DNA of 64,000 nucleotides from Mesorhizobium sp. M7A.F.Ca.US.008.03.1.1 (GCF_003997495.1 NZ_RZRU01000026.1:1-64000), one strand, 5' to 3'. Counted from the stretch's first letter, positions 26,142-34,750 are shown. Program-made: numbers and translations. The notes: a model not told the origin generated them from the sequence alone.

Positions 26142-27349
26142 GGCATCAACGGCGTCTGCATCATCTGCAGATGCAGGTCCTTGCCCGTATAGGGGTGCGC
26201 GTCGCAGACCGCCTCATTGAGTTCGACGCCGAGGCCCGGCTCCTTTGAGGGGATGACGTTGCCGTCCTGCCACTCGATCTTCTTCTTCAGCAGCGTGGCG
26301 TGAAAACCGTCCCACTGCTTCAGCGATTCCAGGATGAGGAAATTGGGCAGCGTCACCGCCAGCTGGATGTTGGCCGCACCCACGATCGGTCCGCAATAGC
26401 AGTGCGGTGCGATCTGGATGTGGTAGGCCTCGGCCATGGCGGCGATCTTCTTGGTTTCGAGGATGCCGCCCGAGCGGCCGAGGTCCGGCTGCAGGATGGT
26501 CGCGGCGCGGTTCTCGATGACGCGGGCGAATTCGAATTTGGTCGTCAGCCGTTCGCCGGTGGCGATCGGGATCGACGTACCGCGAGCGACCTGCGCCATC
26601 ACTTCGGGCATGTCAGGCGGCACCGGCTCCTCGAACCACAGCGGATCATAGGGCTCGATGGCGCGCGCCATGCGCAGCGCGCCGGAGGCAGTGAACTGGC
26701 CATGCGTGCCAAACAGGATGTCGGCGCGGGTGCCGACCGCCTCGCGAATCGCCTTGACCATGCGGGTGGACAGATCGATGTCGACAAGACGCGGCTGGTG
26801 GCCGTCGAAGGCGGTGTAGGGGCCGGCCGGATCGAGCTTGACGGCGTTGAAACCCTGCTCGACATATTCTAGCGCGCAGGCGGCGGCGAGATCGGGGTCG
26901 TTGTAGACGTTCTTGCCGTGCGCATCCTCGGAATGGACGCTGCCGGTGTGCGGATAGAGATAGGTGTAGGCGCGCAGCGTCTCGTGCACCTGGCCGCCGA
27001 GCAATTTGTAGACCGGCTTGTTGGCCTCCTTGCCGATGATGTCCCAGCAGGCCATTTCCAGCGCCGAGAAGCAGCCCATGCCGGACACGTCGGGGCGCTG
27101 GGTGAAGCCAGACGAATAGGCGCGGCGGAAGAAGGTCTCGATGTCGTGCGGATCGCGGCCGACGAGATAGCGCTCGGCCATGTCCTCGACCATCTTCGCC
27201 GTGACATGGGCGGAGAAGGTGGCGTTGTAGGCCTCGCCATAGCCGACCACGCCGCCATCGGTGGTCAGCTTGACGAAGATGAAATACTTGCCGCCGATGC
27301 CGGGCGGCGGGTTGCCGACAACCCAGGTCTTGACGTCGGTGATCTTCAT
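26138..27349 (-). CDS. Mandelate racemase/muconate lactonizing family enzyme
   Basis: This enolase-superfamily protein (403 residues from the ATG at 27349, with GGAGGA upstream) has the metal ligands in W-F-E-E-P and A-T-G-E-R, an upstream acidic ligand near D-I-L-F-G-T-H-G-Q-F, and a C-terminal catalytic histidine in I-A-P-H-C-Y-C-G-P. The architecture resembles sugar-acid dehydratases of the galactonate type, which abstract the proton next to the carboxylate and eliminate water. It overlaps both neighbours by ATGA, so the three enzymes are co-expressed. Exact substrate is unknown; a sugar acid or related hydroxy acid is likely. Confidence 0.88.
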   Translation of the reverse strand: MKITDVKTWVVGNPPPGIGGKYFIFVKLTTDGGVVGYGEAYNATFSAHVTAKMVEDMAERYLVGRDPHDIETFFRRAYSSGFTQRPDVSGMGCFSALEMACWDIIGKEANKPVYKLLGGQVHETLRAYTYLYPHTGSVHSEDAHGKNVYNDPDLAAACALEYVEQGFNAVKLDPAGPYTAFDGHQPRLVDIDLSTRMVKAIREAVGTRADILFGTHGQFTASGALRMARAIEPYDPLWFEEPVPPDMPEVMAQVARGTSIPIATGERLTTKFEFARVIENRAATILQPDLGRSGGILETKKIAAMAEAYHIQIAPHCYCGPIVGAANIQLAVTLPNFLILESLKQWDGFHATLLKKKIEWQDGNVIPSKEPGLGVELNEAVCDAHPYTGKDLHLQMMQTPLMP

Positions 27350-28962
27350 TCTTGGTCCTCCAGAACCAGTTCGGCGCCCTTCCAACCGGTCATGATCGAG
27401 GCGGCGTTGGTGTTGCCGGTGATGTTGTCGGGAAAGATCGAGGCATCGATGACGCGCAAGCCTTCGAGACCATGCACCCTGAGACGCGGATCGACGACGG
27501 CGCGCGCGGGATCAGGTCCCATGCGGCAGGTCGAGACCGGATGATAGACGGTGCCCGAGCGTTTCCGGAAATCCTGGATCAGATCGGCGTCTGAAGTGAT
27601 TGAAGGACCGGGCAAAACCTCTTCCTCGATGATCTCGGCCATTGCAGGCATCGAGGCGATCTGGCGCACGAACTTCACCGCGCCAAGCATTTCGGCGACA
27701 TCGGCCTCGGTCGAATAGGCATTGGCTGTTATTTTGGGGTAGTCGCGCGGGTTGCTGGAGCGGATCATGATCTCGCCGCGGCTCGACGGGCGGCAGTTGG
27801 ACAGGCCGATGGAAAAGCCCGGCCATGGATCCGGCGTCAGGATCGGGCGCTCGCCGCTTTTGGGAATGACGGTCGAGAAGGCCTGGAAATAGAGCTGCAT
27901 GTTGGGGCGGCTGGCCGCAGGGTCGGTGCGGAAGAAGCCGCCGGCATTGTTCATCGACAGCGATAGCGGGCCGGAGCGGGTCAGGATGTATTGCATGCCG
28001 ACCAGCAGCTTGCCCCACCAGGGACGCAGCGTCTGGTTGAGCGTCGGCAGCTTGCCCTTGAAGGTGTAGTTGATGCCGACATGGTCCTGCAGATGCGCGC
28101 CGACATTCTCGTTGGCTTGGACGATCGGGATGCCCAGGCCTTTGAGCAGGGCGGATGGGCCGACGCCGGACAGCTGCAGCAATTGCGGCGAGTTGACCGA
28201 GCCGCCCGACAGGATGATTTCGCGGCCGGCACGCGCCGTCTTCGTCTCGCCGTTCTGCTGATATTCGACGCCGACGGCGCGCTTGCCCTCGAACAGCACC
28301 CTGGTCGCCAGCGCCTTCATCTCGACGCGGACGTTGGCGCGCTTCATTGCCGGGCGCAGGAAAGCGCGCGCCGCCGACATGCGGCGGCCGTTGCGGGTCG
28401 AGATCTGGTAGACGCCGACGCCTTCCTGGGCGGCGCCGTTGAAATCCGGATTGAGCGGCAGCCCGGCCTGCTGGCCGGCGGCCAGATAGCGCCTGGTCAG
28501 CGGGTGGACGGCGTCCGAACAGTCGGTGACATGCAGCGGGCCGCCGACGCCGCGCCATGCGTCGGCGCCGGCCTGGTTGTCCTCGATCGCCTTGAAGGCG
28601 GGCAAGAGGTCATCATAACCCCAGCCGGGATTGCCGGCAGCGGCCCAAGCGTCGAAATCCTCGCGCGCGCCCCTGATCCAGACCATGGCGTTGATCGAGC
28701 TCGAACCCCCGAGCAGCTTGCCGCGCGGCCAGTGGTCGGCATTGCCGGCGAGGCCGGGATCCGGCTCGGTCTTGTAGTTCCAGTTGACGTCAGGATCGAA
28801 GAAGGTCTTGCCGTAGCCGAGCGGCATCTGCACGTAGAAACGGCGGTCGGTGCCGCCGGCTTCCAGCACCAGCACCGAGAAGCGCCCCGAGGCCGACAGC
28901 CTGTCGGCCAGGACCGAGCCGGCCGAGCCGGAGCCGACGATAATGAAATCATAGGTCTGCAT
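27346..28962 (-). CDS. GMC-family FAD oxidoreductase (choline-dehydrogenase-like)
   Basis: The 538-residue protein starts M-Q-T-Y-D-F-I-I-V-G-S-G-S-A-G at 28962. It has the Rossmann FAD loop G-S-G-S-A-G-S-V-L-A, E-A-G-G, the GMC signature G-G-S-S-S-I-N-A-M-V-W near residue 85, the second signature S-G-G-S-V-N-S-P-Q-L-L near 260, and the C-terminal catalytic His in Y-H-P-V-S-T-C-R-M-G. GMC enzymes oxidise primary alcohols or sugars. It is the first gene of the operon and feeds, by inference, an aldehyde or acid to the next two enzymes. No transporter or regulator is adjacent. Confidence 0.9.
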   Translation of the reverse strand: MQTYDFIIVGSGSAGSVLADRLSASGRFSVLVLEAGGTDRRFYVQMPLGYGKTFFDPDVNWNYKTEPDPGLAGNADHWPRGKLLGGSSSINAMVWIRGAREDFDAWAAAGNPGWGYDDLLPAFKAIEDNQAGADAWRGVGGPLHVTDCSDAVHPLTRRYLAAGQQAGLPLNPDFNGAAQEGVGVYQISTRNGRRMSAARAFLRPAMKRANVRVEMKALATRVLFEGKRAVGVEYQQNGETKTARAGREIILSGGSVNSPQLLQLSGVGPSALLKGLGIPIVQANENVGAHLQDHVGINYTFKGKLPTLNQTLRPWWGKLLVGMQYILTRSGPLSLSMNNAGGFFRTDPAASRPNMQLYFQAFSTVIPKSGERPILTPDPWPGFSIGLSNCRPSSRGEIMIRSSNPRDYPKITANAYSTEADVAEMLGAVKFVRQIASMPAMAEIIEEEVLPGPSITSDADLIQDFRKRSGTVYHPVSTCRMGPDPARAVVDPRLRVHGLEGLRVIDASIFPDNITGNTNAASIMTGWKGAELVLEDQE

Positions 28963-29146
28963 GATGAGATGGGAGGCTCCGGAAATCTGGCTGCAGCCTA
29001 GACGCGACGGGTTGATCGCGTCGCCGCGCCATCCGGCATCAGTTGTGAAAAAAGCGACCGTCGAACTGGTCGGGTTTGCGTGGATTCCCGACAATCGCGC
29101 TTGATATCTACCTTCTCGACAGCCTATGCGATGGTATTATCTTGGC

Positions 29147-29188
29147 GCATGATTTTTCCCAAAAGTCTGCAACTTTTCGGGATCATGC
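29147..29188. repeat. Palindromic element GCATGAT...ATCATGC upstream of purC
   Basis: GCATGAT at 29147-29153 and ATCATGC at 29182-29188 enclose CCCAAAAGT-CTGCA-ACTTTTCGGG, giving a nested imperfect hairpin. This matches my memory of a frequent rhizobial intergenic palindrome (GCATGAT...CGAAAAGT). It lies within the 5' region of purC, 33 bases before the start. Confidence 0.65.
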
Positions 29189-29220
29189 TCAGGCCACACT
29201 GCGGAAGGCAGGAAAATCAT

Positions 29221-30162
29221 ATGCGGACCCTGTCGGATGCGTTCATCCCCGAACTGCCGGGCCACTACAGCGGCAAGGTCCGCGAAAATTACGACCTTGC
29301 GGATGGCCGGCGCATCATTATCGCCACCGACCGCCTCAGTGCCTTCGACGCCATCCTGACTTCGATCCCGTTCAAGGGCGAGATCCTCACCCAGACGGCG
29401 CGGTACTGGTTCGAGGAAACCGCCGACATCTGCCCGAACCATGTTCTGGAATACCCCGACCCGAACGTCGTCGTCGGCACAAGGCTCGACATCCTGCCGG
29501 TCGAGATCGTCGTGCGTGGCTATCTGGCGGGAACCACCAGCACCTCGATCCTGACGCGCTACAAGCGCGGTGACCGTGACATGTACGGCATCCGCCTGCC
29601 GGAGGGCCTGCGCGACAATCAGAAGCTGGCAGAGCCGATCATCACTCCGACCAGCAAGGCCGCGCATGGTGGCCACGACGAACCGCTGTCCAAAGCCGAG
29701 ATCCTCGAACAGGGCCTGCTTACGCCAGCGCAGTGGGAGATGGTATCGGATTACGCCTTGCGGCTGTTCGGCCGCGGCCAGCAGCGTGCCGCCGAACGCG
29801 GCCTCATCCTCGCCGACACGAAGTACGAATTCGGCACCGACAGGGACGGGACCATCATTCTTGCCGACGAAATCCACACGCCCGACAGCAGCCGGTACTG
29901 GATCGCAGCGAGCTACGAACAGGCGCTCGCTAGCGGCAGCCGGCCGGAGAGCTTCGACAAGGATTTCATCCGCTCCTGGGTCTCGGCGCGCTGCGATCCC
30001 TACAGCGACCCGATCCCCAAAATACCCGACGAGATCGTCGAACAGGCTTCTGGGGTCTACGCGCAGGCCTATGAGGCGATCACGGGCAAGGACTTTTCTC
30101 CGGACCTTTCCGGGGACAGCGTGCTCGATCGCATTCGCAGGAACCTCAGGCGCTATTTCTAG
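29221..30162 (+). CDS. purC: SAICAR synthetase
   Basis: Phosphoribosylaminoimidazole-succinocarboxamide synthase joins aspartate to CAIR with ATP in purine synthesis. The 313-residue protein shows G-K-V-R-E-N-Y-D near residue 19 (nucleotide loop), A-T-D-R-L-S-A-F-D, V-R-G-Y-L-A-G-T, and the second signature L-I-L-A-D-T-K-Y-E-F-G with D-E-I-H-T-P-D-S-S-R-Y after it. It is longer than the 235-255-residue form that sits with purS in rhizobia and is like the yeast-type enzyme, so the genome may contain a second purC. The ATG at 29221 has only a weak GGAAAA ribosome site. Confidence 0.9.
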   Translation: MRTLSDAFIPELPGHYSGKVRENYDLADGRRIIIATDRLSAFDAILTSIPFKGEILTQTARYWFEETADICPNHVLEYPDPNVVVGTRLDILPVEIVVRGYLAGTTSTSILTRYKRGDRDMYGIRLPEGLRDNQKLAEPIITPTSKAAHGGHDEPLSKAEILEQGLLTPAQWEMVSDYALRLFGRGQQRAAERGLILADTKYEFGTDRDGTIILADEIHTPDSSRYWIAASYEQALASGSRPESFDKDFIRSWVSARCDPYSDPIPKIPDEIVEQASGVYAQAYEAITGKDFSPDLSGDSVLDRIRRNLRRYF

Positions 30163-30206
30163 GCCTGATCAAATTTCGCGGGGCGTTGGCTGACGGTGCA
30201 TTAAAC

Positions 30207-30229
30207 GAAAACCCGCCTCTGCGGCGGGT
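30207..30229 (-). terminator. Terminator-like hairpin facing the minus strand
   Basis: ACCCGCC (30211-30217) pairs with GGCGGGT (30223-30229) around a five-base loop, and on the minus strand TTTTCGTTT follows. No minus-strand gene ends nearby, so it either ends antisense transcription into purC or acts as a simple hairpin after the purC stop. Confidence 0.45.
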
Positions 30230-30403
30230 CACTGGCGCAAACCAGCACCATGAGCGAATATCTACCATAGCTGAGGGCACCGAGTCAAGAAAAAATTCCT
30301 ATCGCGAAAAGCTTCGGAGCCCGTGGCCATGCCGTGGCGCGTTGACCTTCGGGCGCCGTGACGATACGGGATCGAGGGCAGCCGGTCTCGAAGGATTTCT
30401 CGC

Positions 30404-30799
30404 ATGGTGCACTACGCTGAAGGACGGCCGCTTGGCGATCTGACGTTGCGCACTCTGGCCATGCCTTCGGACGCCAATGCGGCGGGCGACATTTTCGGCG
30501 GCTGGGTGATGGCGCAGATGGACCTGGCCTGCGGCATCCGCGCCGCCGAGCGCGCCAAGGGCCGCGTGGTCACCGCGGCGGTGAAGGAGATGTCCTTCGC
30601 CAAGGCGATGAAGATCGGCGACACCCTGTGCATCTACACCCATGTCGAGCGTGTCGGCCGCACCTCGATGACGCTCAAGGTCGAGGCCTGGGCGCAGCGC
30701 TACCTCTCCGACCTGATGGAAAAGGTCACCCACGCCGATTTCGTCATGGTGGCGCTGGACGGCGAAGGCAAGCCAAAGGCGGTCCCTGCCGAAGGCTGA
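30404..30799 (+). CDS. Acyl-CoA thioesterase, hotdog fold (YciA-like)
   Basis: The 131-residue protein has the YciA/BACH-type hotdog pattern: M-P-S-D-A-N-A-A-G-D-I-F-G-G-W-V-M near residues 20-36 (catalytic Asp in A-A-G-D), D-L-A-C-G-I, V-T-A-A-V-K-E-M-S-F near 60, and the closing H-A-D-F-V-M-V-A-L-D. These enzymes hydrolyse medium- to long-chain or short acyl-CoA in the cytoplasm. The start fits the family's usual N-terminus. It seems to be a single-gene unit; a small exported-protein gene follows 116 bases later. Confidence 0.88.
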   Translation: MVHYAEGRPLGDLTLRTLAMPSDANAAGDIFGGWVMAQMDLACGIRAAERAKGRVVTAAVKEMSFAKAMKIGDTLCIYTHVERVGRTSMTLKVEAWAQRYLSDLMEKVTHADFVMVALDGEGKPKAVPAEG

Positions 30800-30915
30800 C
30801 GGAAGCCGTGTCTCCCAAGCTTGGCCATTTGTAACAGCGCCCGTGCGGGAGGCGCTTTTCGCGACATTCAATGGTTGCCTCCAGGCCCGATTGTGCGGGC
30901 TTCGGAGGAGAGACA

Positions 30916-31119
30916 ATGCGTCAACATCTGCTGAACGGTTGGCTCGTGGCAGCCCTGGTCGCGACGACCTGCCTGCTCGGCGTGACCGCTTACGCGGAGG
31001 TGAAGGAAGACATCTCGCGCATTGCCTGCACGCATGATGACAAGGCTCCCGGCGAGCGGGGGGCACGGTGTGATACCTGTGCCGTCGCGCGATGCGATGT
31101 CCGCACATCAGGAGCCTGA
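30916..31119 (+). CDS. Small exported protein, 67 aa, hypothetical
   Basis: GGAGGAG lies eight bases before the ATG at 30916, a very strong ribosome binding site. The first 27 residues are a signal peptide (R-Q-H-L-L-N-G-W-L-V-A-A-L-V-A, cleavage after A-Y-A). The mature 40 residues contain three cysteines, including C-D-T-C and a later C-D-V-R, and many charged residues (E-V-K-E-D-I-S-R-I-A-C-T-H-D-D-K). It could form a small disulfide- or metal-bound domain in the periplasm. I do not recognise a family, and the C-terminal part may be partly out of the true frame if a sequencing error exists. Confidence 0.55.
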   Translation: MRQHLLNGWLVAALVATTCLLGVTAYAEVKEDISRIACTHDDKAPGERGARCDTCAVARCDVRTSGA

Positions 31120-31269
31120 GCGGCAGCCGTCAGGGGACGGCATGAGCGGCAATCCGCCAGCCAAAACGGCGCGTGCATTCGGGCAACGATCCACGCAGCC
31201 GAGACAGAATCTCCGATCAGACAAGCCGGAAGTTGCGTGCGGGGCTGAATCCCTTGCAACGCAAGGGTT

Positions 31270-31677
31270 TCAGGCGTGCGTGCCGTCGAATTTTTCGCGC
31301 GCCGCCTTGACGCGCATGGTGTTCGCGCGCGCCCATTCGCTCAGCGCGCTGACGGGGATCAGCAGCTCGTGGCCAAGCTCGGTCAGCTCATAATCGACGC
31401 GCGGCGGAATGGTTGGAAACACGGTGCGGGTGACGAAGCCGTCACGCTCCAGCCCGCGCAAGGTGGTGGTCAGCATCTTCTGCGAGATGCCGCCGACAGC
31501 TGCGCGCAATTCGTTGAAACGCAGCGGTCCGTCGCCCAGCTTGCCGACGACCAGAACGGTCCATTTGTCGCCGACGCGCTGCAGGATTTCCGAGATGGCG
31601 CGGCAGTCCTCGGTGCGGTGTGGGTGCCTCGGTAACAAAAAAGTGCCTTCTTGCGCGTCGCGTTTGCAGTATCTCAT
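31270..31677 (-). CDS. HxlR-family transcriptional regulator with N-terminal Cys
   Basis: The 135-residue winged-helix protein has the HxlR core C-R-A-I-S-E-I-L-Q-R-V-G-D-K-W-T-V-L-V, G-G-I-S-Q-K-M-L-T-T-T-L-R-G-L and Y-E-L-T-E-L-G. I start at M-R-Y-C-K-R at 31677. Cys4 lies where YodB/QorR-type sensors carry their redox cysteine, so it may respond to quinones or diamide (inference from the family). It is divergent from an FMN reductase gene with a 17-base palindrome between them, and probably represses both. Confidence 0.87.
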   Translation of the reverse strand: MRYCKRDAQEGTFLLPRHPHRTEDCRAISEILQRVGDKWTVLVVGKLGDGPLRFNELRAAVGGISQKMLTTTLRGLERDGFVTRTVFPTIPPRVDYELTELGHELLIPVSALSEWARANTMRVKAAREKFDGTHA

Positions 31678-31685
31678 ATAGCGCA

Positions 31686-31702
31686 GGTATCCAAATGATA
31701 CC
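31686..31702. promoter_or_regulatory. Palindromic operator GGTATC-CAAAT-GATACC
   Basis: A perfect six-base inverted repeat with a five-base centre lies in the 50 bases between the HxlR gene and the divergent FMN reductase. Its position over both promoters makes it the likely binding site of the HxlR protein. Confidence 0.7.
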
Positions 31703-31727
31703 AGTACTTCGTGCAAGGAGAGCCCTT

Positions 31728-32333
31728 ATGTCCAAACCCAAGATTGCCATCGTCGTCGGATCGACGCGCGCCGCTCGTTTCGCCGATGTGCCGACCCAGT
31801 GGATCGCCAAGATTGCCAAGTCGCATGCCGACATCGACGTCGAGATCGTCGACCTGCGCGACTTCCCGCTGCCGTTCTTCGACGAGGTCGCTTCCTCCGC
31901 CTGGGCGCCGTCGCAGAACGAAGTGGCACAGCGCTGGCAGAAGAAGGTCGCCAGCTTCGACGGCTTCATCTTCACCGCAGCCGAATACAATCACGGCCCG
32001 ACCGCCGTGCTGAAGAACGCCATCGACTACGCAGCCAACGAATGGAACAAGAAGCCGGCGGGCTTTGTCGGTTATGGCAGCGTCGGCGGCTCGCGTGCCG
32101 TCGAACAGCTTAGACTGTATGCCGTCGAATTGCAGATGGCGCCGGTCAAGTCGGCCGTCCATATCGCCTGGGGCGATTTCCTTGCCGTGCGCCAGGGCGA
32201 GAAGAAGCTGGAAGACCTAGAGCATCTGAACCAGGCCGCCACGGCGCTGGTCAACGATGTTGCGTGGTGGGCCAAGGTGCTCAAGGCAGCGCGTCAGGCC
32301 GACGCCGTCGCCGAGGAAGTCAAGGCGGCCTGA
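31728..32333 (+). CDS. NADPH-dependent FMN reductase family protein
   Basis: The flavodoxin-fold protein (201 residues) starts M-S-K-P-K-I-A-I-V-V-G-S-T-R-A-A-R at 31728 with AAGGAG upstream. The FMN phosphate loop is G-S-T-R-A-A-R, and the isoalloxazine contacts are in T-A-A-E-Y-N-H-G-P-T-A-V-L-K-N-A near residue 85, as in ArsH/YhdA-type reductases. These reduce flavins or quinones with NADPH, giving protection against redox-cycling compounds. The gene is divergent from the HxlR regulator and ends in a strong terminator, so the pair is a self-contained regulon. Confidence 0.9.
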   Translation: MSKPKIAIVVGSTRAARFADVPTQWIAKIAKSHADIDVEIVDLRDFPLPFFDEVASSAWAPSQNEVAQRWQKKVASFDGFIFTAAEYNHGPTAVLKNAIDYAANEWNKKPAGFVGYGSVGGSRAVEQLRLYAVELQMAPVKSAVHIAWGDFLAVRQGEKKLEDLEHLNQAATALVNDVAWWAKVLKAARQADAVAEEVKAA

Positions 32334-32365
32334 GCGCCGGTTCGAATTATCCTCCCAAGGAACCG

Positions 32366-32389
32366 GGGCGGCGCTTGCGCCGCCCTTTT
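32366..32389 (+). terminator. Terminator after FMN reductase gene
   Basis: GGGCGGCGC (32366-32374) pairs perfectly with GCGCCGCCC (32377-32385) across a two-base loop and is followed by TTTT. It separates this gene from the convergent beta-lactamase-fold gene, whose stop is at 32393. Confidence 0.8.
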
Positions 32390-32392
32390 CAA

Positions 32393-33202
32393 TTATAGCG
32401 GCTCGAATCGAAAGCTGGCGCCGGATCGGACGACGCGGCCAACACCGGGCGAATCCAGATGCGCGCCGGCAACGAAACAATGATCGTCGGCAGCAAGCGC
32501 CAGCAACCGCAACCGGCTTTCGCGCGCCTGGTCCTGATCGGCATCGAATTCCCAGGTCACCTCAGGTCGATCGAACTGAAGCGATGGGACGTGAACGGTG
32601 TCGCCCCAAATCAAAATGCGTTCGCCGCCGCCAGAAACACGAAAGCAGCTGTGTCCTGCTTCATGGCCATGAGCGTCGACAATGTCGACATGTGTCCCGA
32701 TACGGTCTCCGGCTTCGAATGGTTCCACCATGCCGTGAAATCGTTCGAGCCGCGCTTCGGCGCGAAAAAAGCCGAGTTCTTCCCTGGGAACAAGCAAGCG
32801 CGCCAGGCGCGGGAAAGCGTCCCGGCTGTCGGCAAGCACAAGACCATGGATGTGGTCGAGATGCGTGTGGGTGAAGCAGACGGTACGAACTCGTCCGGCA
32901 TCGATGCCAGCTTCGTCCAGCGCCTCGGGAAGTCGGCCCATGGTGGGATGCCAGGCGTTCGAGGCACCGGTATCGATCAAGATGATCCCGTTTCCATCGT
33001 CAACCGCAAAGGCATTGACGGAAAGCCTGAGTTGACCACCGACCAAAGCGACTTGTTGCGGCAATTCATCGCCAAAAGGCTTGTCGCCGGTTTGCCGAAG
33101 CCGTCCGATCGGCATGTCGACGTAGCCATCGCGCAAGGAGGTGATGCGCAAGTCACCAAGATCGTAGGTCTGATAAAGGTCGCCTGAAGCTATGCGGTGC
33201 AT
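32393..33202 (-). CDS. Metallo-beta-lactamase-fold hydrolase
   Basis: The 269-residue protein carries the zinc-binding motif T-H-T-H-L-D-H-I-H-G near residue 107, preceded by L-I-D-T-G-A-S, with a further histidine in E-A-G-H-S and the late D of I-W-G-D-T. This is the metallo-beta-lactamase fold in a form close to lactonases and other small-molecule hydrolases of cytoplasmic or exported type. No signal peptide is visible, which argues against a true beta-lactamase. I take the ATG at 33202 (M-H-R-I-A-S-G-D-L). It lies between two HxlR/oxidoreductase pairs but is not clearly part of either. Confidence 0.87.
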   Translation of the reverse strand: MHRIASGDLYQTYDLGDLRITSLRDGYVDMPIGRLRQTGDKPFGDELPQQVALVGGQLRLSVNAFAVDDGNGIILIDTGASNAWHPTMGRLPEALDEAGIDAGRVRTVCFTHTHLDHIHGLVLADSRDAFPRLARLLVPREELGFFRAEARLERFHGMVEPFEAGDRIGTHVDIVDAHGHEAGHSCFRVSGGGERILIWGDTVHVPSLQFDRPEVTWEFDADQDQARESRLRLLALAADDHCFVAGAHLDSPGVGRVVRSGASFRFEPL

Positions 33203-33279
33203 TTTTTCCGATCCGTCTGTAGACAATCGACAACCTGCGACGGGCCAGCCGTGTCGGCAACCCGCCCCGTCAATTCGAT

Positions 33280-33672
33280 CTATGCCATGTGTGCGTGCAT
33301 CGCCTGCCGTGGCCGGATGATGCAGTCGGCGAGGCGGTCCGTCTCGTTCAACTCGTCGGCGTGGTGCTGGCCCCATTGGCAGAGCGCCAGCAGGATCGGC
33401 TCGAGGCTGAGGCCGAGGCGCGTCGCCGAATATTCGACGCGCGAGGGCACTTCGGCGAAGATCTCGCGGCTGACGAGGCCGTGCTCTTCCATTTCGCGCA
33501 GCTGCTGGATCAGCACTTTCTGGGTGATGCCCGGCATCAGCGCCTTGAGTGCCGATAGCCGCCGGGGCCCATCGAAGAGATGGTAGAGGATGACCGCCTT
33601 CCAGCGGCCCGCGATCACTTTCAGCGCCCGTTCCGCCGGCAGCATAGGCAGTCTTTTGATCAGTGCAGCCAT
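33280..33672 (-). CDS. HxlR-family transcriptional regulator (second copy)
   Basis: CAGGAGG lies directly before the ATG at 33672 (M-A-A-L-I-K-R-L-P). The 130-residue protein has the HxlR winged helix: V-I-A-G-R-W-K-A-V-I-L-Y-H-L-F-D-G, P-G-I-T-Q-K-V-L-I-Q-Q-L-R and V-E-Y-S-A-T-R-L-G. It lacks an N-terminal cysteine, but Cys residues occur near L-L-A-L-C-Q-W and A-D-C-I-I. It is divergent from a quinone-oxidoreductase-like gene, which it probably controls. Confidence 0.87.
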   Translation of the reverse strand: MAALIKRLPMLPAERALKVIAGRWKAVILYHLFDGPRRLSALKALMPGITQKVLIQQLREMEEHGLVSREIFAEVPSRVEYSATRLGLSLEPILLALCQWGQHHADELNETDRLADCIIRPRQAMHAHMA

Positions 33673-33769
33673 GGTCACCTCCTGGTCAGCAGGGGACAAA
33701 TGAGTGTGTAGTCGAGGTTCCGCAGATAGTGGCAAACCGCTGCCGATGCCAGTGCGATCGGAGTTTGCC

Positions 33770-34750
33770 ATGAAAGCCATTCAACTCAACCGCTTCGGTG
33801 GTCCCGAGGTGCTGGAGGCGGTCGATCTGCCGACCCCGGTGCCGCAGGCCGGCGAGGTGCTGATCCGTGTCCATGCCGCCGGGATCAATTTCTTCGAAGT
33901 GCTGATGCGCGCGAACCGCTACGCGGTGACGCCGCAACTGCCGATGATTCCGGGTGTCGAGGCGGCGGGTGTCGTCGAGGCCGTCGGGCAAGGCGTGGAT
34001 GCACAATTGCTGGGTCGCCGCGTGGCCGCGCCGCTGTGTATCTCGCAGCGTCCCCACAGCGGCTATGCGGAGCAGGTGACGATGTCAGCCGATCTCGTCG
34101 TGCCGCTGCCGGATTCGCTGTCGTTCGAGGCTGCGACGGCGCTCATGGTGCAGGGGCTGACGGCACTTCATCTGCTTCGGCAAAGCCCTCCCGATGGCAA
34201 GGCAGTGCTGGTGCCGGCCGCATCGGGCGGTGTGGGATCGCTGCTTGTCCAACTGGCCGGGCTAAAGGGCGCACGCTACGTAACCGCGGCCGCCGGCGGC
34301 AAGGCCAAGCTCGATCTTTGCCTCTCGCGGGGAGCCGATGCCGCAGTCGATTACACCAATCCGGATTGGCCCGCCCAGGTCCGTAACGTTACGGACGGGA
34401 AGGGCGTCGACATCATCTATGATACGGTCGGCGGCGCGCTGACGGCTGCGTCGCTGCAGGCCTTGGCGCCTGGCGGCGAACTGGTGTTTGCGGCGCTCGG
34501 GCGCTTTGGCCTCGCTGCGTCCGACCTGGAGGCGATGATCGGCCGCAACCAGTCGCTCAGGGGCTTCGCGCTGCTGCCGCTGCTGTCTGCCGATGTGCTG
34601 AAAGCCAGCCTGTCCGAGCTGTTCCAAATGGCGGCAAGCGGCCGGCTGCAGGTCACGATCGGCGGCCGATTCCCGCTCGACCAGGCCGGCGAAGCGCACC
34701 GATTGCTGGATGAACGCCGGTCGACCGGGAAGGTGGTGCTGATACCCTGA
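33770..34750 (+). CDS. Zinc-independent quinone oxidoreductase (MDR family)
   Basis: The 326-residue protein starts M-K-A-I-Q-L-N-R-F-G-G-P-E-V-L at 33770, as usual for the quinone-oxidoreductase branch of the medium-chain family. It has no structural or catalytic zinc cysteines. The N-F-F-E-V element, G-V-E-A-A-G-V-V, and the NADPH loop A-A-S-G-G-V-G-S-L-L near 147 are present. It would reduce quinones or enones with NADPH. It is divergent from an HxlR gene. TGGCAAAC (33730-33737) and its complement (33763-33770) form a loosely spaced inverted repeat upstream, possibly an operator. Confidence 0.88.
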   Translation: MKAIQLNRFGGPEVLEAVDLPTPVPQAGEVLIRVHAAGINFFEVLMRANRYAVTPQLPMIPGVEAAGVVEAVGQGVDAQLLGRRVAAPLCISQRPHSGYAEQVTMSADLVVPLPDSLSFEAATALMVQGLTALHLLRQSPPDGKAVLVPAASGGVGSLLVQLAGLKGARYVTAAAGGKAKLDLCLSRGADAAVDYTNPDWPAQVRNVTDGKGVDIIYDTVGGALTAASLQALAPGGELVFAALGRFGLAASDLEAMIGRNQSLRGFALLPLLSADVLKASLSELFQMAASGRLQVTIGGRFPLDQAGEAHRLLDERRSTGKVVLIP

